From contig JAIQES010000019.1 of NCBI GenBank assembly GCA_020073705.1, positions 1 through 64,000 of the forward strand: a stretch of DNA of 64,000 bases, written 5' to 3'. Each line of letters starts with the position of its first letter. Positions within the stretch are counted from its first letter, which is position 1. Positions 8,310-16,220 of this stretch are shown piece after piece. The notes beneath the pieces were generated by a model. That model saw nothing but the letters and a program-made list of their open reading frames with translations, had not been told where the DNA came from and did no database searches. Origin of the DNA: Terriglobia bacterium. GTDB lineage: Bacteria > Acidobacteriota > Terriglobia > Acidiferrales > UBA7541. The translations under genes and the position numbers were made by a program.

Positions 8310-8834
8310 ATGCGCTCCTCTCCCCGCAAACTTTCCAGTGAGACCGACCTCTACACGGCCGCGATCAACGGCCTGGCGCGCCGCGCCTATTCGGTTTATG
8401 AGATGCGAACCTATCTGGAACGTCGCGCCGGGGACAAGACTGCCGTGGGGCGTATTCTGGATCGTCTCAAGCAGCAGAAGCTGCTCGACGACGCGCGCTA
8501 TGCGCGGCAATTTGTGCGCTTGCGCGCCGAAATACGCAAGCAGGGCTCGTTTCGCATCGCACGAGATCTTCGCGCTCGTGGAGTGCCCGACCGTCACATT
8601 GAAGCCGCCCTTGCGGAACGCGCCGCCGAATCCGATGAAAGCGAAATCGTGCGCGCGCGCCTGGTACGCCGGCTCAAATCGTTGCGCGGCCCGCTCGATG
8701 AGCGGTCCACCGCTTCGCTCTACCGCAGCCTGCTCCGCGCGGGGTTCTCCGCCGACACGATTCGCCGGGAGTTGCGCGCCTTGCCAAAGATTTCCGTTGA
8801 CGAATTTCCTGACACGCCAAGTGAAGACACTTAG
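8310..8834 (+). CDS. recX: Regulatory protein RecX
   Basis: RecX binds RecA filaments and modulates recombination and the SOS response. The product is rich in Arg and Glu and made of three-helix repeats. The typical RecX stretches are present: a tandem of 'LxRRAYSVYEMRTYLERR', then 'LLDDARYARQFVRLRAE' and 'GSFRIARDLRARGV'. Length from the ATG at 8310 is 174 residues, normal for the family. An upstream ATG at 8226 would add a hydrophobic 28-residue extension that other RecX proteins lack. recA is not adjacent, unlike in many bacteria. Confidence 0.85.
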   Translation: MRSSPRKLSSETDLYTAAINGLARRAYSVYEMRTYLERRAGDKTAVGRILDRLKQQKLLDDARYARQFVRLRAEIRKQGSFRIARDLRARGVPDRHIEAALAERAAESDESEIVRARLVRRLKSLRGPLDERSTASLYRSLLRAGFSADTIRRELRALPKISVDEFPDTPSEDT

Positions 8835-8902
8835 TCAAAGGTTTCCGATCTGTTAAGACATCGTATGAACGGATGGAAACAGTCTTCCCTATTGACCTGA
8901 GA

Positions 8903-8931
8903 TTGACACGAAAACGCGGATGGCGTATGTT
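8903..8931 (+). promoter_or_regulatory. Strong sigma-70-type promoter of the ferritin-like gene
   Basis: A perfect TTGACA at 8903-8908 is followed after exactly 17 bases by TATGTT at 8926-8931. Transcription should begin near 8938, about 40 bases before the ATG at 8979. It is one of the two best promoter matches I found in the window, which suggests that the ferritin-ferredoxin pair is well expressed. Confidence 0.65.
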
Positions 8932-8978
8932 CGCGAAGATGAAGTTGGAATCACAAATTCCAGTTGGGAGGCCCCTCC

Positions 8979-9590
8979 ATGCCTGAGAAGATGGTCGTGA
9001 AGCACGGTGACGTGAATCACAGGGTCGGCGTCGAAGTGATCCGCGCTCGAGGCGTCGACGTTGAAAAACTGATCAAGATGCTTGTGGCCAACGCGGCGGC
9101 CGAGTTCGCAAGCACCTATTATTACTACACCATTCTGCGCATGAACCTTGCGGGTCACGAGGATTACAAAGAGATCTGCGAAGATGCGCGGCTCGAGGAC
9201 CGCGCGCATTGGGAATTAATCGTGCCCCGCATCTATGAGCTGGGCGGCAACTTGCCCAACGACCTTAAGGCGTTTCATGACCTGGCGGGCTGCCCCGCCG
9301 CGAAGCTGCCGGACCCGCCCACGGCCGTCAATATTCTCACGCTTCTTCTCGAATCCGAACGCTGCGCGATCCGCAGTTGGAGCGCGGTGTGTGACGTGAC
9401 TTTCGGCAAGGACCCGCGGACCTACGACATGGCTTCTCGGATCCTGAACGAGGAGATTGAACACGAGGCTTGGTTCATCGAGCTTCTGGCGCATGAACGC
9501 GACGGCAAGTCCATCCCCTCCGGCCATTTCCGCAGGGGCGAGCCGGGTGAGGCTCCATACAGCAAGAACCGTGGATTCTACAACCCGTAG
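8979..9590 (+). CDS. Dps-like ferritin-family protein (DPSL type)
   Basis: The product is a four-helix ferritin-like protein that probably oxidises and stores iron and protects against peroxide. Two helix pairs carry Glu and ExxH ligands: AAEFAS with EDRAH, and LESER with EEIEH. This fits an intrasubunit di-iron site as in bacterioferritin-like and Dps-like (DPSL) proteins rather than classical Dps. Two cysteines, at residues 105 (AGCP) and 129 (SERC), have the spacing of the paired Cys described for archaeal DPSL 'thioferritins'. The ATG at 8979 has GGGAGG eight bases upstream. A ferredoxin gene follows after 11 bases. Confidence 0.82.
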   Translation: MPEKMVVKHGDVNHRVGVEVIRARGVDVEKLIKMLVANAAAEFASTYYYYTILRMNLAGHEDYKEICEDARLEDRAHWELIVPRIYELGGNLPNDLKAFHDLAGCPAAKLPDPPTAVNILTLLLESERCAIRSWSAVCDVTFGKDPRTYDMASRILNEEIEHEAWFIELLAHERDGKSIPSGHFRRGEPGEAPYSKNRGFYNP

Positions 9591-9601
9591 GATCTGGCTT
9601 C

Positions 9602-9988
9602 GTGCGGCGGATCTTGCGGCGAAACACAGCCAATGAACGGCGTCGAACGATACCAGAGTATTTTCAGGTAACGCTTAGCACCCCGTTCGGCGAGCGCGTT
9701 GTGACCGCTGGTAGAAATCAACATATCTGGGACGCGGCGCAAGCGGCCGGGATATCTCTACCCGCCATTTGCCATCAGGGGCGTTGCCTGACATGTGCAG
9801 CGCAACTGCTGGAACCCGGCGAGTTCGACGCGCGTGATGCCGAGAGCTACTTCCCCCAGGACCGTGAGGCGGGTTTCGTTCTGCTGTGCACTGCGAAGCC
9901 TTGCTCGGACCTCCGCCTTAGAACCCATGCCGAGGCTCAAATGCGCAGACACCGGCTGAAGTGCGGACTGCCCGCACCATATGCCTGA
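9602..9988 (+). CDS. [2Fe-2S] ferredoxin (plant type)
   Basis: This 128-residue protein carries a 2Fe-2S ferredoxin domain. The motif CHQGRCLTC supplies three cluster ligands in the CxxxxCxxC pattern, and LLCTAKP supplies the fourth. A basic extension of about 18 residues precedes the domain, and a 15-residue tail follows it. The start is a GTG at 9602, 11 bases after the ferritin-like gene, so the two are very probably co-transcribed. By analogy with Bfd and bacterioferritin it may deliver electrons for iron release, which is an inference from position only. Confidence 0.88.
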   Translation: MRRILRRNTANERRRTIPEYFQVTLSTPFGERVVTAGRNQHIWDAAQAAGISLPAICHQGRCLTCAAQLLEPGEFDARDAESYFPQDREAGFVLLCTAKPCSDLRLRTHAEAQMRRHRLKCGLPAPYA

Positions 9989-9991
9989 CTC

Positions 9992-10228
9992 TCAGCCCTT
10001 CTTTTGTTCCAGTTCTGCCCACCGAGTATAAAGGTTATCTACGGTTTTCTGCGCTTCTTCCATTTGGGCACATGCGGTTTGGAGCAGGAGTGTATGGCTG
10101 GTGATCGCGAGATCTTCCAGTGCAGCACGTTTGGCGTGAAGCTCCTGCTCCGCCTCGACGATTCGCTTTTCGATGGTGGAAATCTCGCGGACTTCTAGGC
10201 AGGAGGGCTTCTTTTTTGTAACTACCAT
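9992..10228 (-). CDS. Stand-alone coiled-coil protein resembling the ABC-F (Uup) C-terminal domain
   Basis: The 78-residue product reads like the C-terminal coiled-coil domain of ABC-F ATPases such as Uup. It has a REISTIEKRIVEAEQEL helix, a short turn around LEDLAIT, and a second helix ending in DNLYTRWAELEQ. No ATPase domain is encoded next to it. The ATG at 10228 is preceded by GAGGG at seven bases, so it appears to be translated on its own. In Uup that domain binds DNA or the ribosome. Alternatively it is a leftover of a lost ABC-F gene. It converges on the ferredoxin gene with three bases between them. Confidence 0.6.
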   Translation of the reverse strand: MVVTKKKPSCLEVREISTIEKRIVEAEQELHAKRAALEDLAITSHTLLLQTACAQMEEAQKTVDNLYTRWAELEQKKG

Positions 10229-10409
10229 CTGCGTTCCCTCGACGGCCGCAGGGGAGCGCCACAATATGGGTGACTGGTTATATCTGCCGTCGCGGAAGGC
10301 ACACGCGCCATGAGCATTTTTCGAGAGCGCGGCTTATCGACGGTTGACTTCTTGCCACGAGTTTCGTGTCACCGTTATTGTGACACCTACAGGCTTTGTC
10401 TGGATTCCG

Positions 10410-10553
10410 CTAAAACCAATCGCTGCGATAGGCCACCCACCAGCTGAGAACCCCCAGTGGAATCGTTGCTCCGAGCGCCCACCAAAATGGCAAAGCAAGA
10501 TCAGCCACCAGGCCCAACACACTGAACGTGGTCCAGAAGATCTTTCGTTCCAT
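10410..10553 (-). CDS. 47-residue hydrophobic membrane protein
   Basis: ATG at 10553 to TAG at 10410 encodes 47 residues with the pattern MERKIF, a hydrophobic helix (VLGLVADLALPFWWALGA), a second hydrophobic run ending in GVLSWWVAYRSDWF, and a stop. The composition and the WVAYRSDWF ending match a tiny conserved membrane protein that I recall from Acidobacteriota, but its function is unknown. No strong ribosome site precedes the ATG. It would span the membrane once or form a hairpin. Confidence 0.6.
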   Translation of the reverse strand: MERKIFWTTFSVLGLVADLALPFWWALGATIPLGVLSWWVAYRSDWF

Positions 10554-10756
10554 GTGTTTATTTTAGCCTGAAGGCATACGAGAGAAGAAGTTGCTGTAAT
10601 GTTCTCGATAATATTGGTCCGTCCGGCGAATCATCAGCTAAGTGCTCCCATAAAGTAGCGGTTGTTGCCTGATTTGACCAGCACCAAGGCAAATTTCGGG
10701 GCCGCGAATTCTACTTGACTGCAGCACTATTCGGGTGTCAGCTACGCTCATCAGTG

Positions 10757-10774
10757 AGTGAGCGTCTGCTCACT
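10757..10774. promoter_or_regulatory. Palindromic operator candidate
   Basis: AGTGAGC (10757-10763) and GCTCACT (10768-10774) form a perfect 7-base inverted repeat around GTCT, just before the ribosome site (GAGGAG) of the flavoprotein gene at 10790. The geometry suits a dimeric repressor such as a TetR-family protein, or a short RNA hairpin in the leader. No regulator gene is adjacent. Confidence 0.45.
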
Positions 10775-10789
10775 TGAGGAGAAAAGTCC

Positions 10790-12472
10790 ATGACTCCAAT
10801 CACGCGACGCGAATTCGTAAAAGGCGTGGCACTGACACCTCTGGGCCTCACTTCCGTCGGCACTATGGCACAGCAAACAGCGCAGGCGTCCGGCGATCGT
10901 TTCGATATTGTGGTCGCTGGTGCCGGACACAACAGCCTCGTTACCGCCGCGTACCTGGCCAAGGCGGGCTACAAGGTCCTCGTCCTGGAGGGCCGGCCTG
11001 TCGTCGGCGGAGGCGCCGAAACAACGTCCGCAACGATGGTCGGGTTCAAAGATGATCTCTGCTCTACGGGCCATACCGGGATTCAAAACAACCCGATGTT
11101 AAACGAACTCAAACTACGGGATTATGGACTTGAGTATCTCTTTCCTGATCCGTTTTTCCATATGCCGTTTGCCGACGGCAGCTCTTTCACGATGTGGCGC
11201 AATCTGGATCGCACAGCCGCAGAATTCGGCAAGTTTTCGAAAAAGGATGAGGCCGCTTTCCGGCGCATTTACGCGGAGTATCAGACAATTGGGCCAGCAT
11301 TGGAAGCGAACCAATTCCTGCCAGTTGGCTGGGGAAAGCCGATGAATGAGCTCATGGCCGGTATTCCCCGTTTGGGTTTGTGGCAGCGCCGCATGGCGAT
11401 GTCCGCTTGGGACAACATTTGCGATAACTACGAGGACGAGCACAACCGAAATTTTCTGGTAACCCTTGCTCTGCTCGGGCCTCTGACGGATCCGATCTAT
11501 CCGGGGACCGGAATGTCGGCCTTCGGGACCGCCGCTCTGCTGAAGTGGGGCCGCCCATGCGCAAAAGGCGGCGCCGGGCAACTGACGCAGGCACTGGCGC
11601 GATTCATCGAGGCGCATAACGGCGTGATCGAGGTCAACAAACCCGTGACGCGGCTAATCATTGAAAACGGCAAGTGCACGGGAGTGGAATGCGCTGACGG
11701 CAGCACTTTTCACGCTGACAAAGCGGTGCTCTCGACCATCCACATCAAGCAGTTGGTGAACATGGCGCCGCGCGAGTTGTGGGGCCAGGGCTTCATGGAT
11801 GGTGTAGATACGTGGAAGGAAGAACAAGGCTCCATCTTCGCCGGAAATTACGCTTTGAAGGAGGCTCCGCAGTATGGAGGGCCACATTCGGCGCCCGCAG
11901 TCATGATTTCGCCAAACCCGACACGCGTTTTGCTAAACGGCTACGACATAGGCGTCGGAAATGCCAATTTCGACGAGCCGCCGATGCTAGCGGAATGCTT
12001 GACGGTGATCGACCCCTCGCGCGCACCGGCGGGGATGCACACGCTCAAGCTCATGAGCTGCCAACCATACAGTTTGAAAGAAGGGCCCGAACACTGGGAC
12101 AAGATCAAGAAGCAGGTTGCCGATGCACAACTGAAGTACCTGCGGCGCTTCGCACCCAATCTGACCGATGACAAGATCCTCGGGGAGTTCATCCAGACGC
12201 CGCTAGATATCGAGCGCATGAATCCTGCGTTCTGGCACGGCAGCGTTCATGCCGGGGCCGGTGGCGCCTCTCAGTCTGGAGCAATGCGTCCGGTACCCGG
12301 CTGGGCGCAATATCGCATGCCGATACACGGCCTGTATCAAACCGGCGCCTGCACGTACCCAGGAGGTTCGATATCAGGAGCGCCGGGGCGGAATGCAGCG
12401 ATGGTGATGCTCAAGGATTTTGGCACCAGCATCGAGCAGGTGGTGGACAAGACCGAAAGCAAGAAAACGTAA
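10790..12472 (+). CDS. Tat-exported phytoene-desaturase-like FAD oxidoreductase
   Basis: The 560-residue protein starts with a twin-arginine signal (TRREFVKG followed by a moderately hydrophobic stretch and AQAS), so it should be exported folded with its FAD. The Rossmann motif is DIVVAGAGHNSLVTAAYLAKAG (split around residue 41), followed by LEGRPVVGGGAET. The C-terminus has the family ending YQTGACTYPGGSISGAPGRNAA. The family (NAD(P)/FAD oxidoreductases related to CrtI and animal PYROXD2) acts on varied lipophilic substrates; the substrate here is unknown. A five-haem cytochrome c gene follows after 36 bases, suggesting that electrons leave to cytochrome rather than oxygen. Confidence 0.85.
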   Translation: MTPITRREFVKGVALTPLGLTSVGTMAQQTAQASGDRFDIVVAGAGHNSLVTAAYLAKAGYKVLVLEGRPVVGGGAETTSATMVGFKDDLCSTGHTGIQNNPMLNELKLRDYGLEYLFPDPFFHMPFADGSSFTMWRNLDRTAAEFGKFSKKDEAAFRRIYAEYQTIGPALEANQFLPVGWGKPMNELMAGIPRLGLWQRRMAMSAWDNICDNYEDEHNRNFLVTLALLGPLTDPIYPGTGMSAFGTAALLKWGRPCAKGGAGQLTQALARFIEAHNGVIEVNKPVTRLIIENGKCTGVECADGSTFHADKAVLSTIHIKQLVNMAPRELWGQGFMDGVDTWKEEQGSIFAGNYALKEAPQYGGPHSAPAVMISPNPTRVLLNGYDIGVGNANFDEPPMLAECLTVIDPSRAPAGMHTLKLMSCQPYSLKEGPEHWDKIKKQVADAQLKYLRRFAPNLTDDKILGEFIQTPLDIERMNPAFWHGSVHAGAGGASQSGAMRPVPGWAQYRMPIHGLYQTGACTYPGGSISGAPGRNAAMVMLKDFGTSIEQVVDKTESKKT

Positions 12473-12508
12473 GTGGAATAGGGCAGCCTTGCGTCAGGTC
12501 TGGACGGA

Positions 12509-13084
12509 ATGGGAGATATGTTGACGACGAGAAGAAAAGAGGTCCTCGCTGCGGTCGTGGTCGGGCCAATGCTGGCGGCAGTCTTCCTCATCGCGTTTGG
12601 CGTATCGGCACAGTCACAAGGTGTCCAGCAACAGGAGGTGCCGAATAACCCAGCGGTTCCCGCACCGCCCGTACAGCCGATCCCTTATAGCCACAAGACA
12701 CATTTGGCCAACGGCCTGGAATGCCAGACGTGCCACACAAATCCGGAGCCCGGCGCCCTGATGACGTTCCCGGCTGCGAGCACATGCATGGCCTGCCACA
12801 ACACGGTTGCCAAGGACAAGCCTGCCGTCGTGAAGCTTGCAGAGTTTGCCCAATCACAACAACCCATCTCCTGGGTACGCGTTTACAGCGTGCTGCCCGG
12901 CGTGCAATGGAGCCACCGCAAACACATACAAGCCGGCATGAAGTGTGAGACCTGCCACGGGCCAGTTGCAGAAATGGACGCAATGGCAATGGTCACCAGC
13001 GTCACAGCTATGGGAACGTGCATTAATTGTCATCAGATGAAAAACGCAAAAACCGTCTGTAACACGTGTCATCTGTGGCCATAG
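12509..13084 (+). CDS. Membrane-anchored five-haem cytochrome c (c3/c7-like)
   Basis: After an N-terminal transmembrane anchor (EVLAAVVVGPMLAAVFLIAF) and a Pro-rich linker, the 191-residue protein has five CxxCH haem sites: CQTCH, CMACH, CETCH, CINCH and CNTCH. His residues in YSHKTH and WSHRKH stand where cytochromes of the c3/c7 family place distal ligands. It should sit on the periplasmic face of the membrane and shuttle electrons. An alternative ATG lies at 12518. It follows the flavoprotein gene closely and probably accepts its electrons (inference). A gap of 267 bases separates it from trpC. Confidence 0.88.
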   Translation: MGDMLTTRRKEVLAAVVVGPMLAAVFLIAFGVSAQSQGVQQQEVPNNPAVPAPPVQPIPYSHKTHLANGLECQTCHTNPEPGALMTFPAASTCMACHNTVAKDKPAVVKLAEFAQSQQPISWVRVYSVLPGVQWSHRKHIQAGMKCETCHGPVAEMDAMAMVTSVTAMGTCINCHQMKNAKTVCNTCHLWP

Positions 13085-13351
13085 ATCCCCCGTGCTCGGA
13101 GAGGGCGGACCACACGCAATCTAGATCGGCTTGAAACTCATGTTCTAGCCGCCGCTGCTGGATTCAACAGCGCTCAAACTGTCCTATTCACGAATAGTTT
13201 CCGCCGGTTCCCCACATAGCCGCTCATACGCCGCATCGTATTCACTGACGATACCCGCTCTGCTGGATTTCTTCTGATAAGCGCCGTTGTCGGGAATTAT
13301 CTATTACGTCCGGTTCGCACATCATTGACTCACTGAGCGAGGGAAGATAGC

Positions 13352-14194
13352 ATGATTGTTTCCGTCTCCGCTCTTATCGAAACCAGAGACATGCCAATGG
13401 CGGCAGAGACCAAATCCGGGACTGTGCTTGACCGAATCGTCGAGGCGCGCCGCGCCGCGATTGCTCACCGCCGGAAGAGTGTTCCCGAGACGGTGCTGCG
13501 ATTCGGCGTGAAGCAAGCACTGCCTGTCCGGGACTTTGCTGCGGCACTCAGCCGCGAATCACTCAATGTGATCGCTGAGCTGAAGAAGGCGTCGCCTTCC
13601 CGCGGCTTGATTCGCGCTGATTTTGACCCGGTCGGCCTGGCTAAAGGGTTGGAAGCCGCCGGGGCTGCCGCGCTTTCCGTGCTGACCGAAGAGGAGTTTT
13701 TTCAGGGCGATTTGAAGTATATGCGCGACGCACGCGCGGCGATCGGTTTGCCGGTGCTGCGGAAGGATTTCATCATTGATCCGTGGCAAGTCTGGGAAGC
13801 GCGGGCGGCCAATGCGGATTCGTTCCTGTTGATTGTCGCTGCGTTGAGTGACGCGTGTCTTGCAGAATTGCTTGCATTGGGCCGCGAGCTTGGAATGGAG
13901 CCGCTCGTGGAAGTCCACACCCGGCAGGAACTGACGCGGGCTTTGGCCGTGGGCGCACGCATCATTGGCGTCAACAATCGCGACCTCCGCACGCTCGAAG
14001 TACGGGTCGAAATGTCGTATGAATTGATCGCGGCCATCCCCGATCAGTGCATTGCCGTGTGTGAATCCGGTCTGCGCTCGCATGAGGACCTGACTCGCCT
14101 TCGGGCGGCGGGATTTGATGCTTTCCTGATCGGCGAGCATTTGATGCTCCAGCCCGACCCGGCTGCGGCGCTGCGTGTGCTGCTTGGCTCTTAG
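13352..14194 (+). CDS. trpC: Indole-3-glycerol phosphate synthase
   Basis: TrpC closes the indole ring from carboxyphenylaminodeoxyribulose phosphate. The barrel signatures are present: VIAELKKASPSRG, LSVLTEEEFFQG, LRKDFIIDPWQ, and VNNRDLRT. The catalytic Lys/Glu residues lie in these segments. The ATG at 13352 has GAGGG upstream, but it adds about 15 residues to the family's usual N-terminus; ATGs at 13391 and 13397 are alternatives. It opens the trpCFBA run and overlaps the largest trpF frame. No tryptophan-codon leader peptide was seen upstream. Confidence 0.95.
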   Translation: MIVSVSALIETRDMPMAAETKSGTVLDRIVEARRAAIAHRRKSVPETVLRFGVKQALPVRDFAAALSRESLNVIAELKKASPSRGLIRADFDPVGLAKGLEAAGAAALSVLTEEEFFQGDLKYMRDARAAIGLPVLRKDFIIDPWQVWEARAANADSFLLIVAALSDACLAELLALGRELGMEPLVEVHTRQELTRALAVGARIIGVNNRDLRTLEVRVEMSYELIAAIPDQCIAVCESGLRSHEDLTRLRAAGFDAFLIGEHLMLQPDPAAALRVLLGS

Positions 14195-14199
14195 TGCTC

Positions 14200-14898
14200 A
14201 TGCCATCTAACCGACTTATTCTTCGGGAGACGCCTTGCCGGGCGCGCGCCACGATCCCCGGGTTGCCGGCAGTGACTCGTGTTAAAATTTGCGGGATAAC
14301 CACTTGGGATGATGCGCGCTTGTCCGTTGACCTGGGGGCTTCCGCGCTCGGATTCAATTTCTATCCGTCCAGTCCGCGTGCCATCAGCCCCGCGGACGCG
14401 TGGAACATCATTCGGCGTCTTCCGCCGTTTGTCGAAGCGGTAGGCGTATTCGTGAACTGGCCAACGCTGGTGGTGGATGCGCTGGCAAGAGCTTTGCGTT
14501 TGAATACGGTGCAACTCCACGGCGAGGAATCGCCGCAGGAAATGGCGGAGCTGGCGAAAACGCATCGGGTGATCAAGGCGATACAGGTGGGGCGAGGATT
14601 TCGGCCGGCGGGGATCTCCCGTTACCGGCGCGCCGACGGGATTCTGCTCGATGGATTCGCGCGCAGACTGCACGGCGGTACGGGCCGCACGCTCGATTGG
14701 AATCTTGCGCGCGCCGCGCGGCGCTATGGCCGCATCATTCTGGCAGGCGGCTTGACGCCGGAGAATATCGCCGAGGCCATTCGAGTCGCCCAACCTTACG
14801 CCGTGGACGTCGCCAGCGGTGTCGAGGCGCGCCCCGGCCTGAAGGACCCCACGCGCTTGCGGGCTCTGTTTGCCGCTGTCGAGGCTGCGCGTGGGTAG
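14200..14898 (+). CDS. trpF: Phosphoribosylanthranilate isomerase
   Basis: TrpF carries out the Amadori rearrangement in tryptophan synthesis. RVKICGIT contains the catalytic Cys. The other conserved stretches are ALGFNFYPSSPR, VGVFVNW, LDGF and ILAGGLTPENI, followed by DVASGVE with a phosphate-binding role. The start is uncertain: GTG 14194 overlaps the trpC stop, ATG 14200 gives 232 residues, and GTG 14272 would place RVKICGI directly at the N-terminus as in most homologues. A palindromic repeat separates it from trpB. Confidence 0.93.
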   Translation: MPSNRLILRETPCRARATIPGLPAVTRVKICGITTWDDARLSVDLGASALGFNFYPSSPRAISPADAWNIIRRLPPFVEAVGVFVNWPTLVVDALARALRLNTVQLHGEESPQEMAELAKTHRVIKAIQVGRGFRPAGISRYRRADGILLDGFARRLHGGTGRTLDWNLARAARRYGRIILAGGLTPENIAEAIRVAQPYAVDVASGVEARPGLKDPTRLRALFAAVEAARG

Positions 14899-14903
14899 CC
14901 CTT

Positions 14904-14969
14904 TGTAGCGCCACCCTTCAGGGTGGCATCAAGATTGCCGCACATGCCCGCCTAAAGGCGGGCGCTACA
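14904..14969. repeat. Palindromic intergenic repeat (REP/BIME-like)
   Basis: The outer arms TGTAGCGCC (14904-14912) and GGCGCTACA (14961-14969) are exact inverted copies. Each half contains its own smaller hairpin: CCACCC/GGGTGG in the left half and GCCCGCC/GGCGGGC in the right half. Elements of this form are scattered between genes in Acidobacteriota as I know them. Here it lies inside the trp operon, between trpF and trpB, where it could affect mRNA stability. Confidence 0.65.
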
Positions 14970-15002
14970 TGGCTCGAATAGGTTAATTTGGAAGGGGAAC
15001 TG

Positions 15003-16214
15003 TTGACCACCGCTACACAAATCTGGCCAGACACGAAAGGCCACTTCGGTCCATACGGAGGGCGTTATGTCCCCGAGACGCTCGTTGCGCCGCTCGAGGA
15101 ACTCGAGCGCGCGTACGAGGAGGCGCGGAGGGACCCGAATTTTCAGCGCGAACTGGATTCCTTGCTGAAGAATTTCGCCGGGCGTCCCACGCCGCTGCAA
15201 TTTGCTTCGCGGCTTACCGAGCATTTGGGCGGCCCGCGCATCTACATCAAACGCGAAGACCTGCTGCATACCGGGGCGCACAAGATCAACAACTGCCTCG
15301 GCCAGGGCTTGCTGGCCGTGCGGATGGGGAAGCGCCGCGTCATCGCCGAAACCGGCGCGGGACAGCACGGAGTCGCCACGGCAACGGTAGCGGCGCGGCT
15401 TGGCCTTGCATGCGTGGTCTACATGGGCACCGAGGATATGGAGCGCCAGAGGCTCAATGTCTTCCGCATGCGTTTGCTCGGCGCCGAAGTCGTGGGAGTG
15501 AATTCCGGCAGCCGCACGCTCAAGGATGCGATTAACGAAGCGATGCGCGATTGGGTCACGAACGTCCGCACGACACATTATCTGCTCGGATCGGTATTAG
15601 GCGCGCACCCGTATCCCGCCATGGTGCGCGATTTTCAACGCGTTATTGGCGTCGAAGCGCGCGCCCAGATCCTGGAAGCCGAAGGCCATCTGCCAGATCT
15701 GCTCGTCGCTTGCGTGGGCGGCGGCTCGAATGCGATCGGCTTGTTCCACGCATTTCTGGACGATCCGAACGTGAAATTGCTCGGCGTCGAAGCTGGGGGA
15801 CGCGGCACTACGCTCGGCGAGCACGCCGCGCGCCTGGCTGCGGCGGCTGGCTACTCCGGCGCGCGCCCCGGCGTCCTCCAAGGGACGTATTCCTACGTCC
15901 TGCAGACACCCGACGGCCAGATTGCGGCTACGCATTCGGTTTCGGCGGGTCTCGACTATCCTGCGATCGGTCCCGAGCACGCCTGGCTGGCCGACCGGCA
16001 TCGCGCCGAGTACACGGCTGTGAGCGATGACGCTGCGGTCGCCGCCGCGCGCACCCTTGCTCGAATGGAAGGCATCATCCCGGCTCTCGAGTCGGCGCAC
16101 GCGCTAGCCGAATTAATCGTGCGTGCGCCAAAGATGCCGCGCGATTCGGTTGTCATTCTGAATCTTTCGGGCCGGGGCGATAAAGACATGGAAATTCTCG
16201 CCCGGTATTTGTAG
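15003..16214 (+). CDS. trpB: Tryptophan synthase beta chain
   Basis: TrpB condenses indole with serine using pyridoxal phosphate. The PLP lysine lies in the motif HTGAHKINN. The phosphate-binding GGGSNAIG and the catalytic Glu region are conserved, and the start of the protein ([15 protein letters not shown]) is the family signature. I prefer the TTG at 15003 because AAGGGGA lies just upstream, giving 403 residues. A further TTG at 14988 is possible. It lies six bases before trpA and is expected to form the alpha2-beta2 complex with it. Confidence 0.96.
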   Translation: MTTATQIWPDTKGHFGPYGGRYVPETLVAPLEELERAYEEARRDPNFQRELDSLLKNFAGRPTPLQFASRLTEHLGGPRIYIKREDLLHTGAHKINNCLGQGLLAVRMGKRRVIAETGAGQHGVATATVAARLGLACVVYMGTEDMERQRLNVFRMRLLGAEVVGVNSGSRTLKDAINEAMRDWVTNVRTTHYLLGSVLGAHPYPAMVRDFQRVIGVEARAQILEAEGHLPDLLVACVGGGSNAIGLFHAFLDDPNVKLLGVEAGGRGTTLGEHAARLAAAAGYSGARPGVLQGTYSYVLQTPDGQIAATHSVSAGLDYPAIGPEHAWLADRHRAEYTAVSDDAAVAAARTLARMEGIIPALESAHALAELIVRAPKMPRDSVVILNLSGRGDKDMEILARYL

Positions 16215-16220
16215 GACGCC

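Noticed and set aside
13085-13351. Tryptophan attenuator leader ahead of trpC
   Set aside because: No short peptide with adjacent Trp codons and no terminator hairpin was seen.
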